64,000 nucleotides of DNA, taken from assembly GCA_026874595.1 (NCBI GenBank), contig CM049314.1:65880800-65944799 (forward strand). The letters are read 5' to 3'. A program made the position numbers and the translations under genes. The notes under the pieces are model-generated. The model made no database searches, had not been told where the DNA came from, and worked only from the letters and a program-made list of their open reading frames with translations. The stretch comes from Sipunculus nudus. Taxonomy: Eukaryota > Annelida > Sipuncula > Golfingiida > Sipunculidae. Below are positions 1 to 13,450 of this stretch, piece after piece; the first letter of the stretch is position 1, and the number at the start of each line of letters is the position of its first letter.

Positions 1-571
1 AGTTGCTATGTTTATTACGCGAATGCGTTGGGTGTACTGTTAGATGGAATTTTACATGTACAAAAGCGGTGTTTCAAATGGCTTCCAAACCATTGACCAA
101 ATCTCGGGTATGTATTAAGCGGTAATCCCCTTTGCACTCTCAGGGACTCTACATCCCCGAAGCCATATTTGATAATCTGGACTTAGAGCAGATTTCTGAA
201 GTATAAAGGGGATTTCACAATTGTCTCTTGAGTTTAAAGGGGTTAAATGAGACCTTCGGTCTTAGATCCCAGGTAAACCTTTTATACCAATGGTTGAACA
301 TCCTATAAACAGGTATTTCGCTGCGTCACGATGAGTCTCTGCTTCATTGAGTATCGTCCATGCTATATAATGAAATTTCAACAAGCCCGCACCCAATTCA
401 ATCCATGGTAAAGAAGCAAACATTGCGCATAGGTAAAAACTGTCATAGCAACAAGAACACCTGAACCGGAAACTGGATGGGTGTACAAGCACTTATATGA
501 TTGGTCAGATTCTCTATAACGTTCGGAACTGTTAACAGTGTACATATTATATAAATTATGTACCTAGTGCT
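1..571. other. Non-coding, nothing recognised
   Basis: AT-rich unique-looking sequence. The open frame here (262-492, minus) has no domain, no coding-like composition and no plausible exon structure. Confidence 0.5.
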
Positions 572-770
572 ATAGTGATGATATGGTCAAGGTGGTGGAC
601 TTGTGACAGAAAGGTCGTTCGTTTTTCTTCAGTTCAGATTCCTGTGGGGGAGTCAGACTGTTTAAAAAATGTACTCCCTCTCATCCAAGGAGTGAATGGG
701 TACTTGTCATGAGCGGCAAGCAAATGTAGAACGGGTTATATCCCTTTAATGCCCGTAAAGGATGCTAAAG
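572..770 (+). mobile_element. SINE-like, tRNA-derived head
   Basis: A pol III box A-like TGGTCAAGGTG (584-594) and a box B-like AGTTCAGATTCC (631-642) have tRNA-like spacing. They are followed by a non-tRNA body (ACTCCCTCTCATCCAAGG onward). Box B carries one extra base, so this is a decayed copy and not a tRNA gene. Confidence 0.4.
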
Positions 771-775
771 TTGTG

Positions 776-806
776 CCCCCCCCCCCCCCTCCCACACACA
801 CACACC
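776..806. repeat. Poly-C with (CA)n
   Basis: Fourteen C, TCCC, then (AC)n. A simple repeat immediately downstream of the SINE-like copy. Confidence 0.9.
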
Positions 807-2587
807 ATATCACCAGTGAAAGCTGTAAGAAGGATTTGGCCCGAAAGACCTAAAAGGGAAATTGTAAAGTCGTATGACACTGACGTTTTCAGTGATATAA
901 AAATGTGTGTCCCGCTCTAACGTTATACACTACGTACATTCAATAAGTATTTCAATATAGGCACCGCGTGGATTATTTCAATGAAAATTGAACGTTTTAA
1001 AAAAGCATGTTGAATTAGCTTTGCTCATCATATATAGAGGGAATGTCTTTCTCTTAAAACGTAATAAGCAAACATCCTTTTTAAAATAAAAGGAGCTATA
1101 TCACGATAAATCAAAGCAAAATGCTTGCAGATACTAATTCAAGCGTTATCAGGATGGTTACAGAAGGAAAGCACTGCAACAGCTCTCTTACTGAGTGAGA
1201 GATAAGATAATGTTTTACAATAAAGAACATATTTTATGATCCAATGAAATAATGAGATTAGGGTATAATAAAAATAACTTGAGATAATTTGAGTTTATGA
1301 AGCTTAAGCACACGCCGGGGGTATAATAAACAAGGGCGTTACGCATAATTAATTTATATATTATCATAAAAAGGACACATAGGGCTCTTGTGCCCCACGA
1401 TTTTACACCACGTTTATGATAATTCCAAATGGGAAAGATTAGGCGTTGAATGCAATGTCTAAGATTAAACAATAGTACGAATTTTGAGGAACTTTAGAGG
1501 TCTAAACCGCAGGGCAGATTGCACTTTATCAATAAAAACTTTATATACACGCATTAGCGACCGGTGGGTGGGACTGCCCATTATTATACTCGAAAAAGCT
1601 TTTTGATCAAGGTTGATTTACACAATGTAAAATTGTTTGCTGTTACAGCTTTGGAAACTATCTTCATCTCTATGTTAGCTTATAACACTTTTTGCAGCCC
1701 AGTTGGACCCATCTGTGTTTAAAAGAATATTTCTCGTGACGTTGAAAGAGTCGTAAAACTGATATAGTGATCTAGTTACTGCAGAATAAAAGTTAATATT
1801 AACCAAAATATAACACTTCGCTGGAGGAGTCATTATATGTGGGGATAAACGCCCACAATGAACACAGTTTAATTAATCGCAAGGATGCCTACAGCTTGAA
1901 GCATAGGAGGCGATTACCTGCGCCATCATGTTCTGAGCTGATTGTCTCATTGGTGAATGAAAAATCTACTGCCTTGTTGAAGATAATTTCGACTTTTCCT
2001 AACGGCAATCCTGATGTACAATGAGAAAGACTTGTGCCGCAATCCCCGTGACACATGGATTTTCATTTTTCATTTAGAAAAGTAAAATCAATATGCATGG
2101 TCAGGCAGTGTGCACGGAGTGATCACATTCTGGGGTAGGTAAAATTTTGTCTAAGGAAACTTCATTATCATAAAACGTTATCGAAAACTGTATTTTTTAC
2201 GTCACCGGTTTTTACTATTACCTCACGTTATAGACGAGCTTTCAATAAAAGGCGCATTCAGCGGTCCCAGAAGCACGCAAGGGGAGAGGGTGGTTTACCG
2301 AAGTCAAGAGTAAATTTTTCCTTTTACATTGAGCAAAACTTATATTTTATACAATTTCAACACTACAAACGGGAAAGTATTTTCTTAATGACAACCACTC
2401 ACAAGGCAAAATAGGGGGAATATAGGATACATGCTCGCTTTCATGAATGCCAAAACTATATATCAGGTTAGTATAGTTTTAGCCTCTTTATTTAGATATG
2501 CGCCTCTTAATTATTACATTTGGCGTAAACCTGTCCTGATCTAGTAGGTCGGTTATTAAAAAAAACTGGTATCTCAATAATTTCGAG
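807..2587. other. Non-coding, nothing recognised
   Basis: No convincing exon, RNA gene or repeat pair within the window. Short frames at 1215-1472 and 1839-2024 are composition-neutral and look accidental. Confidence 0.5.
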
Positions 2588-2761
2588 ATGCGACCTGTAA
2601 CATCCCGGTTTTTCTGTATACGCAAAATGGAAGCCTCCATGGGAGGTTTCGAGAAAATTGGAGAAATAATGGCAAGCACAACGGGAATCTGCCTGCGATG
2701 GCAAGAGGCCGTGTACCTGCAAAGTTTAAACGGAATAACGCTTCGACCAAATGCTCAAATT
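2588..2761 (+). repeat. Dispersed repeat family A, copy 1
   Basis: It shares ATGCGACCTGTxACATxCGG, a TTTCGAGAAA-x-TTGGAGAAATAA block and CGGAATAACG-CTT...CCAAAT with 15229-15460, in the same order and orientation. Overlapping open frames on both strands recur in both copies and are a property of the repeat. Confidence 0.65.
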
Positions 2762-5700
2762 ACAGTAGGATGTATTGTTTTCAAATTCGATTAAGATATA
2801 TGGAACATTTGCATTCTTCACCTCCCTTCGGTTTTTATAACCCGCAAAGGTTATATAATTATAAATTGTTACATGACAAGGTAATTCAAAATCAAGAAAC
2901 CGTTAATGATTCCGAAACTGGTCATGGTTTCATTGTGCAGGTCTATTGACCTCATTAATAATGCTTAATAATTACTTGCAAATATATCACATTCGTTCAA
3001 TGACATCCGCCGATAGGTTTATACATTGAACGAAATAAAACGCTGTTTAATTTTTTACCGAAGATACGCTATTTCTATTAAAGGAATATATAGAAGAAAA
3101 CCGTTTTTATCTGCGACAATTTCCCTGATGCGAAAGGATTAAAATTTCAAACTTATTGTGTTTAATTTCACAATTTCATATTACCACAATATTTATTCAT
3201 ATATGACTACCTTCACATCTTTCGTATTACACGTTGTGAAAGGATTAACTTAAGAAGCAAAAATAAGAAATCTATTTTTCATTATAATAATCTGGGGATT
3301 TAATCGAATTTTTTAATTAGCCACCTCTTTTCATTAATGAACAATACGCCTAGAAATTAAAACAAGGCTGTTACAAATCCAACCGACAGAGACATGGCTC
3401 ATATCTGAGTTAATTTCTGCTTGAAAATCAATCAATGATTAACCTGTCACGCTCAGGGTTTGCGGATAAGGTCTGCGGGTTTCTAATTATGTATATAAAC
3501 CTTTAATCCTAAACTAATACTTAACTTTTATACCATTGACACGATCTAAGCATCATATCACTCATAAAACTTTAAAAACGCACTTAAGGAAAGTAATTAT
3601 AAAGCGGAAATTACGGACATTGATTAAATAGCGGAAGAAAACATGGTGAATCAGAAAAGCTGGACAACAAACAGAAATATGACAAATGAGACTTTAAAGT
3701 ATTCATCAGATTGCGAACCCAACTTAATTTAACAACGAAGGACTAATGGGGGTTTATTGTTATGTAAACTCAGTAAAAACTTTCATTTTCTAATTCAGCT
3801 TTCATTGACAACACTTTCTAGACCCTTAACTGAAGGCTATTATTGAGTTATCTCGTGAGGTTTTTTCCTTAGCTTAGGCGGCAAATGACTCCATAAACAA
3901 CAGTTTAGCATTGTTTTTGTCAAATATTCTTTCATATAATGATTGCATCATTTACATTAGCTCTCTTCCAGTAAGTATGCTTTTTTGTCTGTATAGCTTT
4001 TCGTTTTAAAGCTCAATTATTATTAAATCACTATTACCGGTAAAAAATATAATTGGAGCACTAAAGATTATTATCATCTCAAATGTTTGTTCCATGCTTT
4101 CTTCATTTTTATTAGTGGTGTGGATACTTATTGATCATTTAATATTTGAAAGAGCTTACACTTCCTTTTAGATTCCTACTGTGGTGATTATGTATGCGCT
4201 GTTTTAATTTTGACGTATTGGATAATTATATCTAGATTTTACACAGTATGAAAAGTGTATTCATCGTGCATGATCCAATATTTAAAACTTGTGACTTGTA
4301 GGGAGAAAAGTATCAATCATTGGAAAGATAATACAAATTAGAATAAAATAACACATATTGATCAATGATTGAAATAAATGATACGTTAATAAAGTTGTTT
4401 GTTGATCTTTAATTGTGCTACCTATTTATGAGAGCGCTGATTTGCTGAAACTTGTATTCATTATACGTTTAATAAATCTAAAGATTAAGCCTTCAGGAAA
4501 TCAACTTTTAAACCCCCGCTAATGAAGATTATTTAATATAATGCGGAAGTTCCTAAATGTGTTCCTATATCTGTTTGTATCTTTCATTGTCTGCATACAA
4601 TATATATAAAACGATTATGACGGCTCTTGAATTAAGGAGTTAATTAAGATTTTGTTCAATTCATGATCCAGGTTTTAATGTAGGCGTGTCTTACCGGTTA
4701 ATACATTTGTAAATTTTATTATGCATGAATTATTTAAGAATTACCTCTAGAAATGCATGATGTCTGGGGAGAGTCCAGTGAATACGTGCGTGACTAATTT
4801 TAACTTCTAACGTTTGGCCCCGTATTGCTTCTGTTATCGTAAAGATACATATAGTGCAAGTTTTTTACCCTCGGACCTATCCGGACCTGTCAGTCCAATT
4901 TCAAATGCCAACAGAGCTTGTTTGCACGGCTAGTAACTTCAGTCGCTCGGGGTACTAGTGTTTCTAAGCAATTCTTACCCAGGGGTACTTAAGGGAATTT
5001 TACCATCTCGTATGATTCCGTCAATATAATTGAAACGTGCTTCAGCAGCGTTGCTATAGGCAACATACGTATGTCACATGAGATCTGTCAGACGGTTAGT
5101 AAAATTGCATTTTCCACTAAAATATGTAAAACGGTGCGTAATCCAATGCCTGGATAGACGTCTTTTACACGGCAACATCTTTAGTTGCTCATACTAATGG
5201 CTAGGGAGCAAGGAAGGCGATAATTAACGAATATTTACGCTTTCTAGGTGGTGCTAACTAGAATCTCGTTTTTTCTATATAGCAGTCTGTATGCATGCAG
5301 AAGTGTGTTGGTAAGGTATTTATTTTAAAGAATATCGACTTTGGCCAGTATAATGTTAAAGAGACATTATGATATCCAAATTGCATTCATTTAATTGCAA
5401 TTAACTGCGGATTAAAACGTCAGAGACAGAGATGAAACGACAGAGATGGAAAAATAAATAGAAATAATACCAAACTTCATAAAAAGACTCAAATTCCGCG
5501 CAAATTTCAAACTTAATCTTAAACATTAACACTTTATTTTCAAAAATTAAATATATGCAGATGCTTGGTGATTTCAATGATGAGGTCAAACCATTGTTAA
5601 ACCATTAAATATAGGAGTTGTATAGAGACGTCTATTTCCTGTGTGAGCCTGTCGCCCTTGACACAACGTATGTAGCATTGAAAACGCATTACGTCTTATG

Positions 5701-8700
5701 CAATACAGTTGAGCGACCCGTCCGGGCCTCCAATGCTCCTTTATAATAGTGCTTTTAACCCCAAAAGGCTTTTAACTAATAACACAATATACTTTATTAG
5801 ACAATTAGTGACGCGTTAAAAGCAAAAATCCAAAACGGTGCAAGATAACAGAGGTTTTGTCTGTTTTATCGTAAGTTTCGCATTAGAGGCTTTTAACTTT
5901 GAGGAAAGGTCGACCACAGGGACACTTCTAAGCGCCAATTTTATTAACACATATTACGTGTGTTTGTATATGATTAGTTTCACTCAGGCGTGTGTCATGA
6001 ACTGTGTTTTCGTTTTCCATTACTGTTTCAAGTTAAGCGTTATGTGCACATTTGTGGATCTTAGTTACTATTTGAAATAATTTGCTGCCTGGAAACATGT
6101 TAACATTTTTAGTCACGATCACCAATTTTTTGCTGACTTTTAAAAACAAGTAAACTGCAAATGTAACTAAAAAGTAACTAAAAGGATAAGTAACTATTTA
6201 AACAGTGTTAATACTGTTTTTATGTCATTGTTCCTAAGACGATAGTGTGTCCTTTGACATTATTTATGTACAACTTGAACACTTTACTGTTTTTTATTAT
6301 GATATGATTTGATTAGTTTGTTGGTAATAATATGGTTATTTGAGCGTGAAGGTGTACATTTATATTGGACTTAGTGAATTACCTTATCTGTATGAGTCTT
6401 CACAAATATCTTGAGACGACGTCAAAATATCGGAAGCAATGTTTCTGACTCAGGGAAATCAGCAACTGGCAATAATTAACATTGGCTTTTTAATCTCTCG
6501 ACTAGTAGTTGATTGATAACAGAATACCATTTACTTCCATTTGATCTTTTCTTTTGATTTTTTATCTGATTTATTCACAACATTCGCATTTTCTGTACAT
6601 AAATAACATCAAGATGCCCCCTTACAGGGTCCAACGGTTTAGCCTGTTAACCATAAAAATAGGGTCAGATTGACCAAGATACCCAGGGTTTAAATACAAG
6701 TATATGACGGATTATTTTTCCTTTGAAAGAAAAAACATATTCCATCATATCTACTTAAAAGAACACTCAAATGCTGTACCGACTACTGTCGAAAGTAGAA
6801 TATATATTTGTTTATTGTGAGAGGAATACAAAGCCGTTCAAACATTGATCTTGATATATCAACTAGAACTGCCACGATCAGGTCAATTCGCGATAATATT
6901 TCACTCCAGAAAGCACATAACGGAGCGATTTGCAAAAATAAGTCGCCCCCAAAAATCCTATCAGTATATATCCTATCAGAAAGTATGTATGATGAAATAC
7001 TGACAAATCCATGGTTTTGCTTACGGTCCCATTTGAGAAGACGATTTTTAACATCGTTACTATCAGCAAAGTTTGATCGATTAACAACTCTTTCTTAATG
7101 AATAAAGTCTGTCGGGGTGAAATCAATGTAGAAGGGAGCTTTCGCTCTGCAGATTACCAATAAACTCCTCCGCCAGCTACGATCTGACATCGCAATTTTG
7201 TGAATGGAACCCATCAATGTCCAAGTCGCCTTAGTCTGCGGATTATCACACTCAAGCCACCTAAATTAAATTGAAGTGTCTGTATACGTAAGCTTATAAA
7301 TTCTAGTTAAGTCCACAGAAAAAGCAGCATATAGAATCTGTTCTTTTCAAAGTTACTTTAGATTTGATATAAGCATAGTGCAACATACCCTTGATTATAT
7401 GACGTCATTCCGGTATAAAGAATCATTTGTCATTTCCGGTTTTGTTGCAAAGTTGTTTCGCTTTTCTTTATTCATTTGAAGGATGATGGATTTTCCCTAC
7501 AGTTTTACGTTTTCTTCATATTGGATCCCAAAGTTTTCTTGTCCCACAATGCAACGTTAGTTAAACTGCCGGCCGGTTTACGATAGTCGTGAAAATCCAC
7601 GTTATTATTTCTCCGCCACAATGTTTAATAGACCAGCATTTATTGATGGAATAAATATTAACTCTGTAATTGATAACCCGCACAGCAGAAGTTCTGGGTC
7701 CGTATTCATGATGTTAGCGCCTTTCACAATTACGACATACCCATTTAGGACTTTACGTAGCTTTAATACACGAAGCATAGTCACGTGAACAGATTTAGGA
7801 CATATTGTTTTGTCCACATGAAGAAAGAGATTTACCCCTTCACAGAGGTATATCCTGGTAAAGAACAGCCCAAGGCTTTACAGCATGGTGGTAACATCTA
7901 TTATATTCGAAGTGGCTTTGAAATAAGGGAACTCTACTTTAATATCTTGATTTTCTTTCACAACATTTATCAATCTTATTTTTCCACGAGACTCATGTTT
8001 AGAGAGCACTTGTTATCTGTGCGTTGAAACCAGAATTGATCCAGTCTGACGGTACTCTATATACACGTGACAGAAACGGATCCTAAAAGACAAATAGTGT
8101 AGATAAAGTAATTTGTGTTCCTTAATGGACCAAACTGTTTGTATCATTAAAGCTTTTACAAAGGCAGGTCTTAACAAAACATCAATACCTTCCAAGTAAT
8201 TATCTCTAACCTTAATGTCATTTTTTCACCAAAACGTATCTTGTGATTTTCTTAAAGCTAAACGTGGATAATACATTACTAATAATGTTATAATTTGTTT
8301 TTGATGAATCACAATTGACGTTTGAAGTAAACCATAATAAATAAACAATGATATTCACTGATACATGTTCCGTGAAGAAATGAAATCACGTTAACATTCA
8401 ACGTGACATCTGAAAGATTATCCTATTCAAAAGCGGTTTCGCGAAATCTTAGTAAAACATCCCCATATCTCTTTTATTCATGTTAATGGGCATATTGATT
8501 ATGCAGTAGTTCCGCCTCAAATTGGCTGCGCCTTTTACCTGGTCAGTACTTCTAACAACGTTCCACTATGTCATAGAGATGAAAATTTATCAAGCCTTCT
8601 AAAAAACTATACTAAATTTGGGTTGTCATTGTCTAAAGTCGTCTTCTGGGTTTTCTTTATGTGAAACCGACAACCTTTTGAAATGCTTGAAATATTTTTT

Positions 8701-9691
8701 AAATGTAAATACATAAATAATGAGAAGCAATTTCTCGGACGAGTTAAAAAAGCAACTTGATCAAACATTGATAAAGGTCAAATTTTCGCGAAACTTTAAA
8801 CATTTCCCCTTTATGATATGTAAAGCTGAACAACTAAATAATATATTAATTTTTTATGACGTAACGTTGCTCACGCAAAAAAAATTGGACTTACATTTAA
8901 AATAAATCAACATTATTTCGTCATTTAACGGTTTTTAATTTGGAGGTACAAAATACCAACCACTGTAAAATGCTTTTCATGCACTGTCCTTAAATTTTGT
9001 GTATATATTGCTTATTGGGAGACTGCTATTTGAGAAGTGGATTGCATTTTATTTATAATCATTTGTATAAAGAGTTTATAAATTTATTGAAGACCATAAA
9101 TCTTCTAAGTTGACATCACTTATTTCAAATTTTATTGTTTTTGTTGAAAAAAATAAATGTTGTGATCTTAGTGTTTTTTAAATTAATCGTTTACAGGATT
9201 GATTTAACTAAAGGGTACAGCGCATTCATGTTATTAACATCAAGATGTCATTTACTCTAAATGTCATAAAACTGGTAAAATGAGGGGCGGAATTGAGTTC
9301 CGCGACATCATTAACTGACGTTTGCATTGTACCGTCCCACGGATGAACTCGTTTAAGTCGTCAGGGGTCTACTCAACCGATAACAATTACTGGAACATGT
9401 TTACTAAGGGCGTCCTGTGCCGAAGCCGGCTGCGAGACTAAGAAACCAAAATCTTTTGTGAAAACACTCGGCCCTTTCTAATGTCTGGGACAAATAAGAC
9501 AGCCTTTGAGGTTTCTCTGACAAATTAATGCAAAAGTACCAAACGCTGGAAGGCGGTGTGCTTTCCATTCACTGAGATATCAGAACCTAATTTTAGCTGT
9601 CCTTATTTTAAGCTATCCTTGGATGCGGCTGATTCCTAGTATGTTGTGCTGTTCTTTTGTCCAAAACAAAGATTCGGGAACGCTAAGCCTA
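2762..9691. other. Long AT-rich non-coding stretch
   Basis: About 6.9 kb in which I find no supported gene, tRNA or large repeat. Open frames of 60-96 codons (5838-6080, 6808-7098, 7785-8027 and others) have no recognisable domains and overlap on both strands. Sequence at 4800-5250 and 5640-5760 is somewhat more GC-rich, but no function can be assigned. Confidence 0.5.
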
Positions 9692-9869
9692 TACAGTGAA
9701 ACCTGCCTCAAAGACCACCTGTCTTAAAAGACCACTTGTCTATTAAGAGCCTTGTGTGAACGTAAAGCATTCATGTGGTTATAACTGACCTGTTTAATAA
9801 GACCACCTATGAAATAAGAACACTGTTATTTATTCCCACAGATTTACTTAATACACAGTTTTCACTGTA
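9692..9869. mobile_element. Pogo/Tigger-like MITE, 178 bases
   Basis: It starts TACAGTGAAACCTG and ends CAGTTTTCACTGTA, terminal inverted repeats that match at 13 of 14 positions and include the TA target-site bases. The interior has repeated AAGACCACCT/AAGACCACTT motifs typical of the ends of Tigger/pogo-type elements. It is far too short to encode a transposase, so it is non-autonomous. Confidence 0.75.
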
Positions 9870-10428
9870 TCGTTGTCATCACTGCGTGTATGTTGCGTGT
9901 GTCATTCATGTACAAATCGCCAGCGTAATATAACCTATTAAATTTAAGCTAGCTATTCACTGCCTTTTCTATAGAGTTGATGTGATGTCTGGGTTACTTT
10001 GCTTATATGTAAATGAATTCTAATAAATTCTTGCTAGGATATATTCTCATAATTATGTTCTTATAATGCCCTTTGATATATATGAGCTTGTTTATCTACA
10101 GGTTTTGAGCAATGCTTGAGCAATGTTGACAAACGGGATAAAAATGTAACCTGGTTGGTTGTATATGGGCTGAAGTTGGGAGGTCACTTGTTGCAAAACC
10201 TCCTTTCAAAAACTGTGCTTTTGCTGACATGTCCTTGAAGGTGTTTGGCTTGTTGTGTCGGGCCCCCCACATGTTATCAACACGTCGATATAAACAAAAC
10301 GAACAGCCTGTGAGCAGTGGGATCGTCATCATTTGCCTATGTTTACAATGGGTACAATGCTTATCATTATTTAACAGACGTCAAAAAGCGTAATAGGCCC
10401 CTTTAATAAGAGTATGTTTTCCCCCACC

Positions 10429-10430
<2 letters not shown>
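9870..10430. other. Non-coding, nothing recognised
   Basis: The open frame at 10096-10332 (minus) shows no domain or splice context. Confidence 0.45.
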
Positions 10431-10485
<55 letters not shown>

Positions 10486-10486
10486 C
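10431..10486. repeat. (CT)n microsatellite
   Basis: Almost pure CT dinucleotides, with one CC interruption. Confidence 0.95.
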
Positions 10487-10717
10487 ATCTTTCTCACTAG
10501 TACAACTGTTTTGTCGATATAGGGCATGTTAACTTTTATTTTTAAACCTGTACATATCATCTGGCGTAGTATTGTTCAATTTATTAACTAAGCGCTAATC
10601 AACGTTGATTTACTAGTCATCGTTTAAACTAAAAAAAAAACATGGATTTAATCTTCATCGTTTTCTGACAATACTGGAGACAAATACCTGCTTTCCATAA
10701 ATTATATACTACATTCT

Positions 10718-10815
10718 ACTGAGAGAGAGAAAGAGCGAGAGAGAGAGGGGTAAAGAGAGGGGGGGAGAGATAGACACACAGAGAAAGAGACTGAAAAACA
10801 GACACAGACAGCGAC
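10718..10815. repeat. Impure (GA)n/(GACA)n tract
   Basis: Purine-rich run of GAGA, GGGG and GACACAGA motifs. The overlapping Leu/Ser-rich antisense frame is low complexity. Confidence 0.85.
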
Positions 10816-10949
10816 AAAGTATTTGTGTGTTTTGAGGGAAGTGGGTACAGGGTCTGACGTGAGGGCGAGTGTTGGTAAAATGCTGTCGTCAAAGGAAGAT
10901 TTTGCAAATATTCATGATAATTAGTCTTATCAACTTTTACTGGAGTATC

Positions 10950-11340
10950 TTAAAAGTACTTTGTAGCGCAACCTTGGATCATGCCCACGGCCTGGCCGGA
11001 GGGCGAAGTGGCCGATTTTGCTCGGAGCTCTTATTAATTAGATGTGCTGGTGTCCTTTTCCGCGCCTTCCAAAGGTGCCTAAGATAATGCCGTGGCCCCC
11101 GGGCGTGAGAAAATCATACCAAAGACGCCACGGGCAAATTGATTCGTTAGAAATCCTGGGCATAATTAGCACTCTTGTCATGTGGGCTGTCGCTATTACA
11201 GCAGAAAGTTCAACGTGTAAAACAACACAATTAGATGCCAGCTAAACAGACGAAGTCCAGATGTCCGCACTCCCACTGGACGCGGCCCGATCGAACGCCT
11301 TCTGATTGGCTGCATGCCATGTTGTATAACTTGTGTTATA
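10950..11340. promoter_or_regulatory. Candidate conserved non-coding island
   Basis: More GC-rich and non-repetitive than the flanks. It has several homeodomain-type cores (CTTATTAATTAGATG, GCATAATTAGCAC, CACAATTAGATG) and a CCAAT-type GATTGGCTGC. No coding frame fits. The call rests on composition and motif density only. Confidence 0.2.
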
Positions 11341-11344
11341 TATT

Positions 11345-11973
11345 GTATAAATGTTCGGACTGTTGATGATATAAAAAGCCAAGCGAGGGAGGTATTCCAT
11401 TAACACCTGGAAATGATCTTTGAGAAATGCTACGTCTTCCCTTTCTCCGGTATAAGATCTTAAACTGAGGTCATGGCAGGTGGCCTTCGAGAAAAACTCT
11501 ATCTTTCCTTTTCAATTTTGTTCAGTGATCCTAGACTTTTAAATGGTTTTACATATTTCAGTTCTAAGTTTACTCGCCATTGATATACCTATTATGTGTG
11601 CTCATATGCAACAAATTGTTTTTTTTTTCAATTAGTCTTTACAGATGACAGTTTTTCTGTGTAGCTCATTAGATTGGAATACTGCTGTTATATCAAACGT
11701 TAAAGGGAACTGTTCACATACTAGATATATTGAAATACATAATGTTACGTGTTATGCCCTTAAAATTTCATTGTATCTGTCAATATTGCGTTCTAAAACC
11801 GTTTGGTTACTCCTGTACACTAGGGGAAAATAAACTTAAATTACCGGATGGTGTCGCAAAACGAATACATAGCGCACGCCACCTGGGGGCCGTATCGCGA
11901 AACTTCACAAATCAAGATTTTCCAAGTTTCTTAACAGTGTTTCTTATGTGTTTTGTTCCTCCATATTTCTTCT
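11345..11973. other. Non-coding, nothing recognised
   Basis: The overlapping frames at 11645-11975 lack domains. The segment ends in a poly-T run (about 11975-11997). Confidence 0.45.
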
Positions 11974-12000
11974 AATTTTTTTTTTTTTTTTTTTTTTGCG

Positions 12001-12140
12001 AGCATGCGCATTTTGAGCCTCCGTCAGCCAAGTTAGGATCAAGCCGAGTTTATAAGGAGGTGCCGATATTTCATTGAGCCAAAGAGAGCCGATTTTGTGC
12101 AACCCAATTTGGCTTGAGAAAAAAAATAATACAAAAAAAA
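12001..12140 (-). repeat. Dispersed repeat family B, copy 1
   Basis: The reverse complement matches 38623-38760. Shared blocks include TTTTGTATTATTTTTT, GCACAAAATCGGCTC and CGGCTCAATGAAATATCGGC (GGCTCAATGAAATATCGGC in this copy), then ACTCGGCT and a final GGCTGxxGGxGG. The two copies are in opposite orientation about 26.6 kb apart. Confidence 0.75.
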
Positions 12141-13018
12141 TTTAAAATGCCCGAAACTTAAACAGACTAATACAAAGTTAGTTTTATCGATTTTGATGCT
12201 TAAAGACAAAGTAGCCCCGCATTATGATTCATGGTCAAGCCTGACACCCCTCAAAATATATAGGTCACACGTAATGTGGATGAATTGTTTAAATAAAACG
12301 GGTACTTTGTAACATCGACAAATGAGTAGGCTTTACTCAGACACAGAACCATAACAAAGTTTATTATAGCTGAAAAGTAAGTCCGTGTGCAATGGTATTT
12401 TTTCCGGAAACCTTTGTATCAGTCAAAATTAATTAAAAGGGTGTAAGAAAATATTATTGCAAATGTGTATATATACACCCATGAAGGTCCAATGTTACAA
12501 ATGATTTTCCTCATGTTTTAAAAACCCTCTCACTGCAAAGGTCGACATCAACCAGAAATGAACAACAGATAACGGACTTCAGAGTCCAAAGAAATAAAAA
12601 AAAAAGTTAATGATACGGTAATTAAACTTAATTCAGAGCTCAGATCATTATTTAGGTACTAATTTTGTGGTACGAAATTTTAAAAACAAATATTGAGGAA
12701 ATATTGGTTGGTAAAATTTCGGTATCAACTTCATCTGCTTATTACCTTTGTAAAGGAAGTTTATATCATCCGTTTTGAACATTTTGTATCTTCTTTTATT
12801 GGAAGTTTGATCACCTTTTGCTGACTTTAGATCTTAAAGATCATGAAGAGCAGACCGAAAAATGTTAAAAATACAAAAGACAGCTATACGCAAAAAAATG
12901 GAAAGTGGAGAATAAAAATATCAAGTGAATAAAAATTGATTAATCTTCTTATATTAATCCCATAGATATACTGTGGCTGACATCACATTCGCCAGGACAA
13001 TTTTAGAGATTGTCCCTT
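12141..13018. other. AT-rich non-coding
   Basis: No gene or repeat recognised. Confidence 0.45.
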
Positions 13019-13029
13019 TTTTATTTTTA

Positions 13030-13450
13030 TTGTCGCGAGGGTTTAATTTTCACGATCTTACCATGAAATTTCCTATACATAGTATATCCATTTTCACATT
13101 AATTATCTCATATGCGCGCTACACCAATTTGATGAGGATTCACAAAAACGGATAGAAATTCCTGTTCCCTATAGGCAGATAATATGAACGATCTTAATTA
13201 TTTATAATATGTATTTTCGATTTCTAGGTAACACCCTTTATAAGGTATTATTAATATTTTGCTTTTCGAATTGAAACCTATAGCTTAGTCGCGTGAATAA
13301 CACACATAATATGTCAATGAGGCAATATCATAAACTCTTCAACAAGGAAGATGGGGAGTTAAGTCCACGAAGGTTTTATTTTCGCTATAATTCCCCTTTC
13401 GCGAATATCGCAAATTGTAAACCTTCGCGAACAAAAAGGCAACCACTGTA
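13030..13450. mobile_element. Possible TTCGCGA-ended element
   Basis: The left end has TGTCGCGAGGGTTTAATTTT and the right end TTTCGCGAATATCGCAAATT...CCTTCGCGAAC...AACCACTGTAT. Similar words recur at 50450-50515, 56426-56455 and 57305-57345. Paired ends about 400 bases apart suggest one non-autonomous DNA element, but I did not find clean terminal repeats. Confidence 0.35.
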
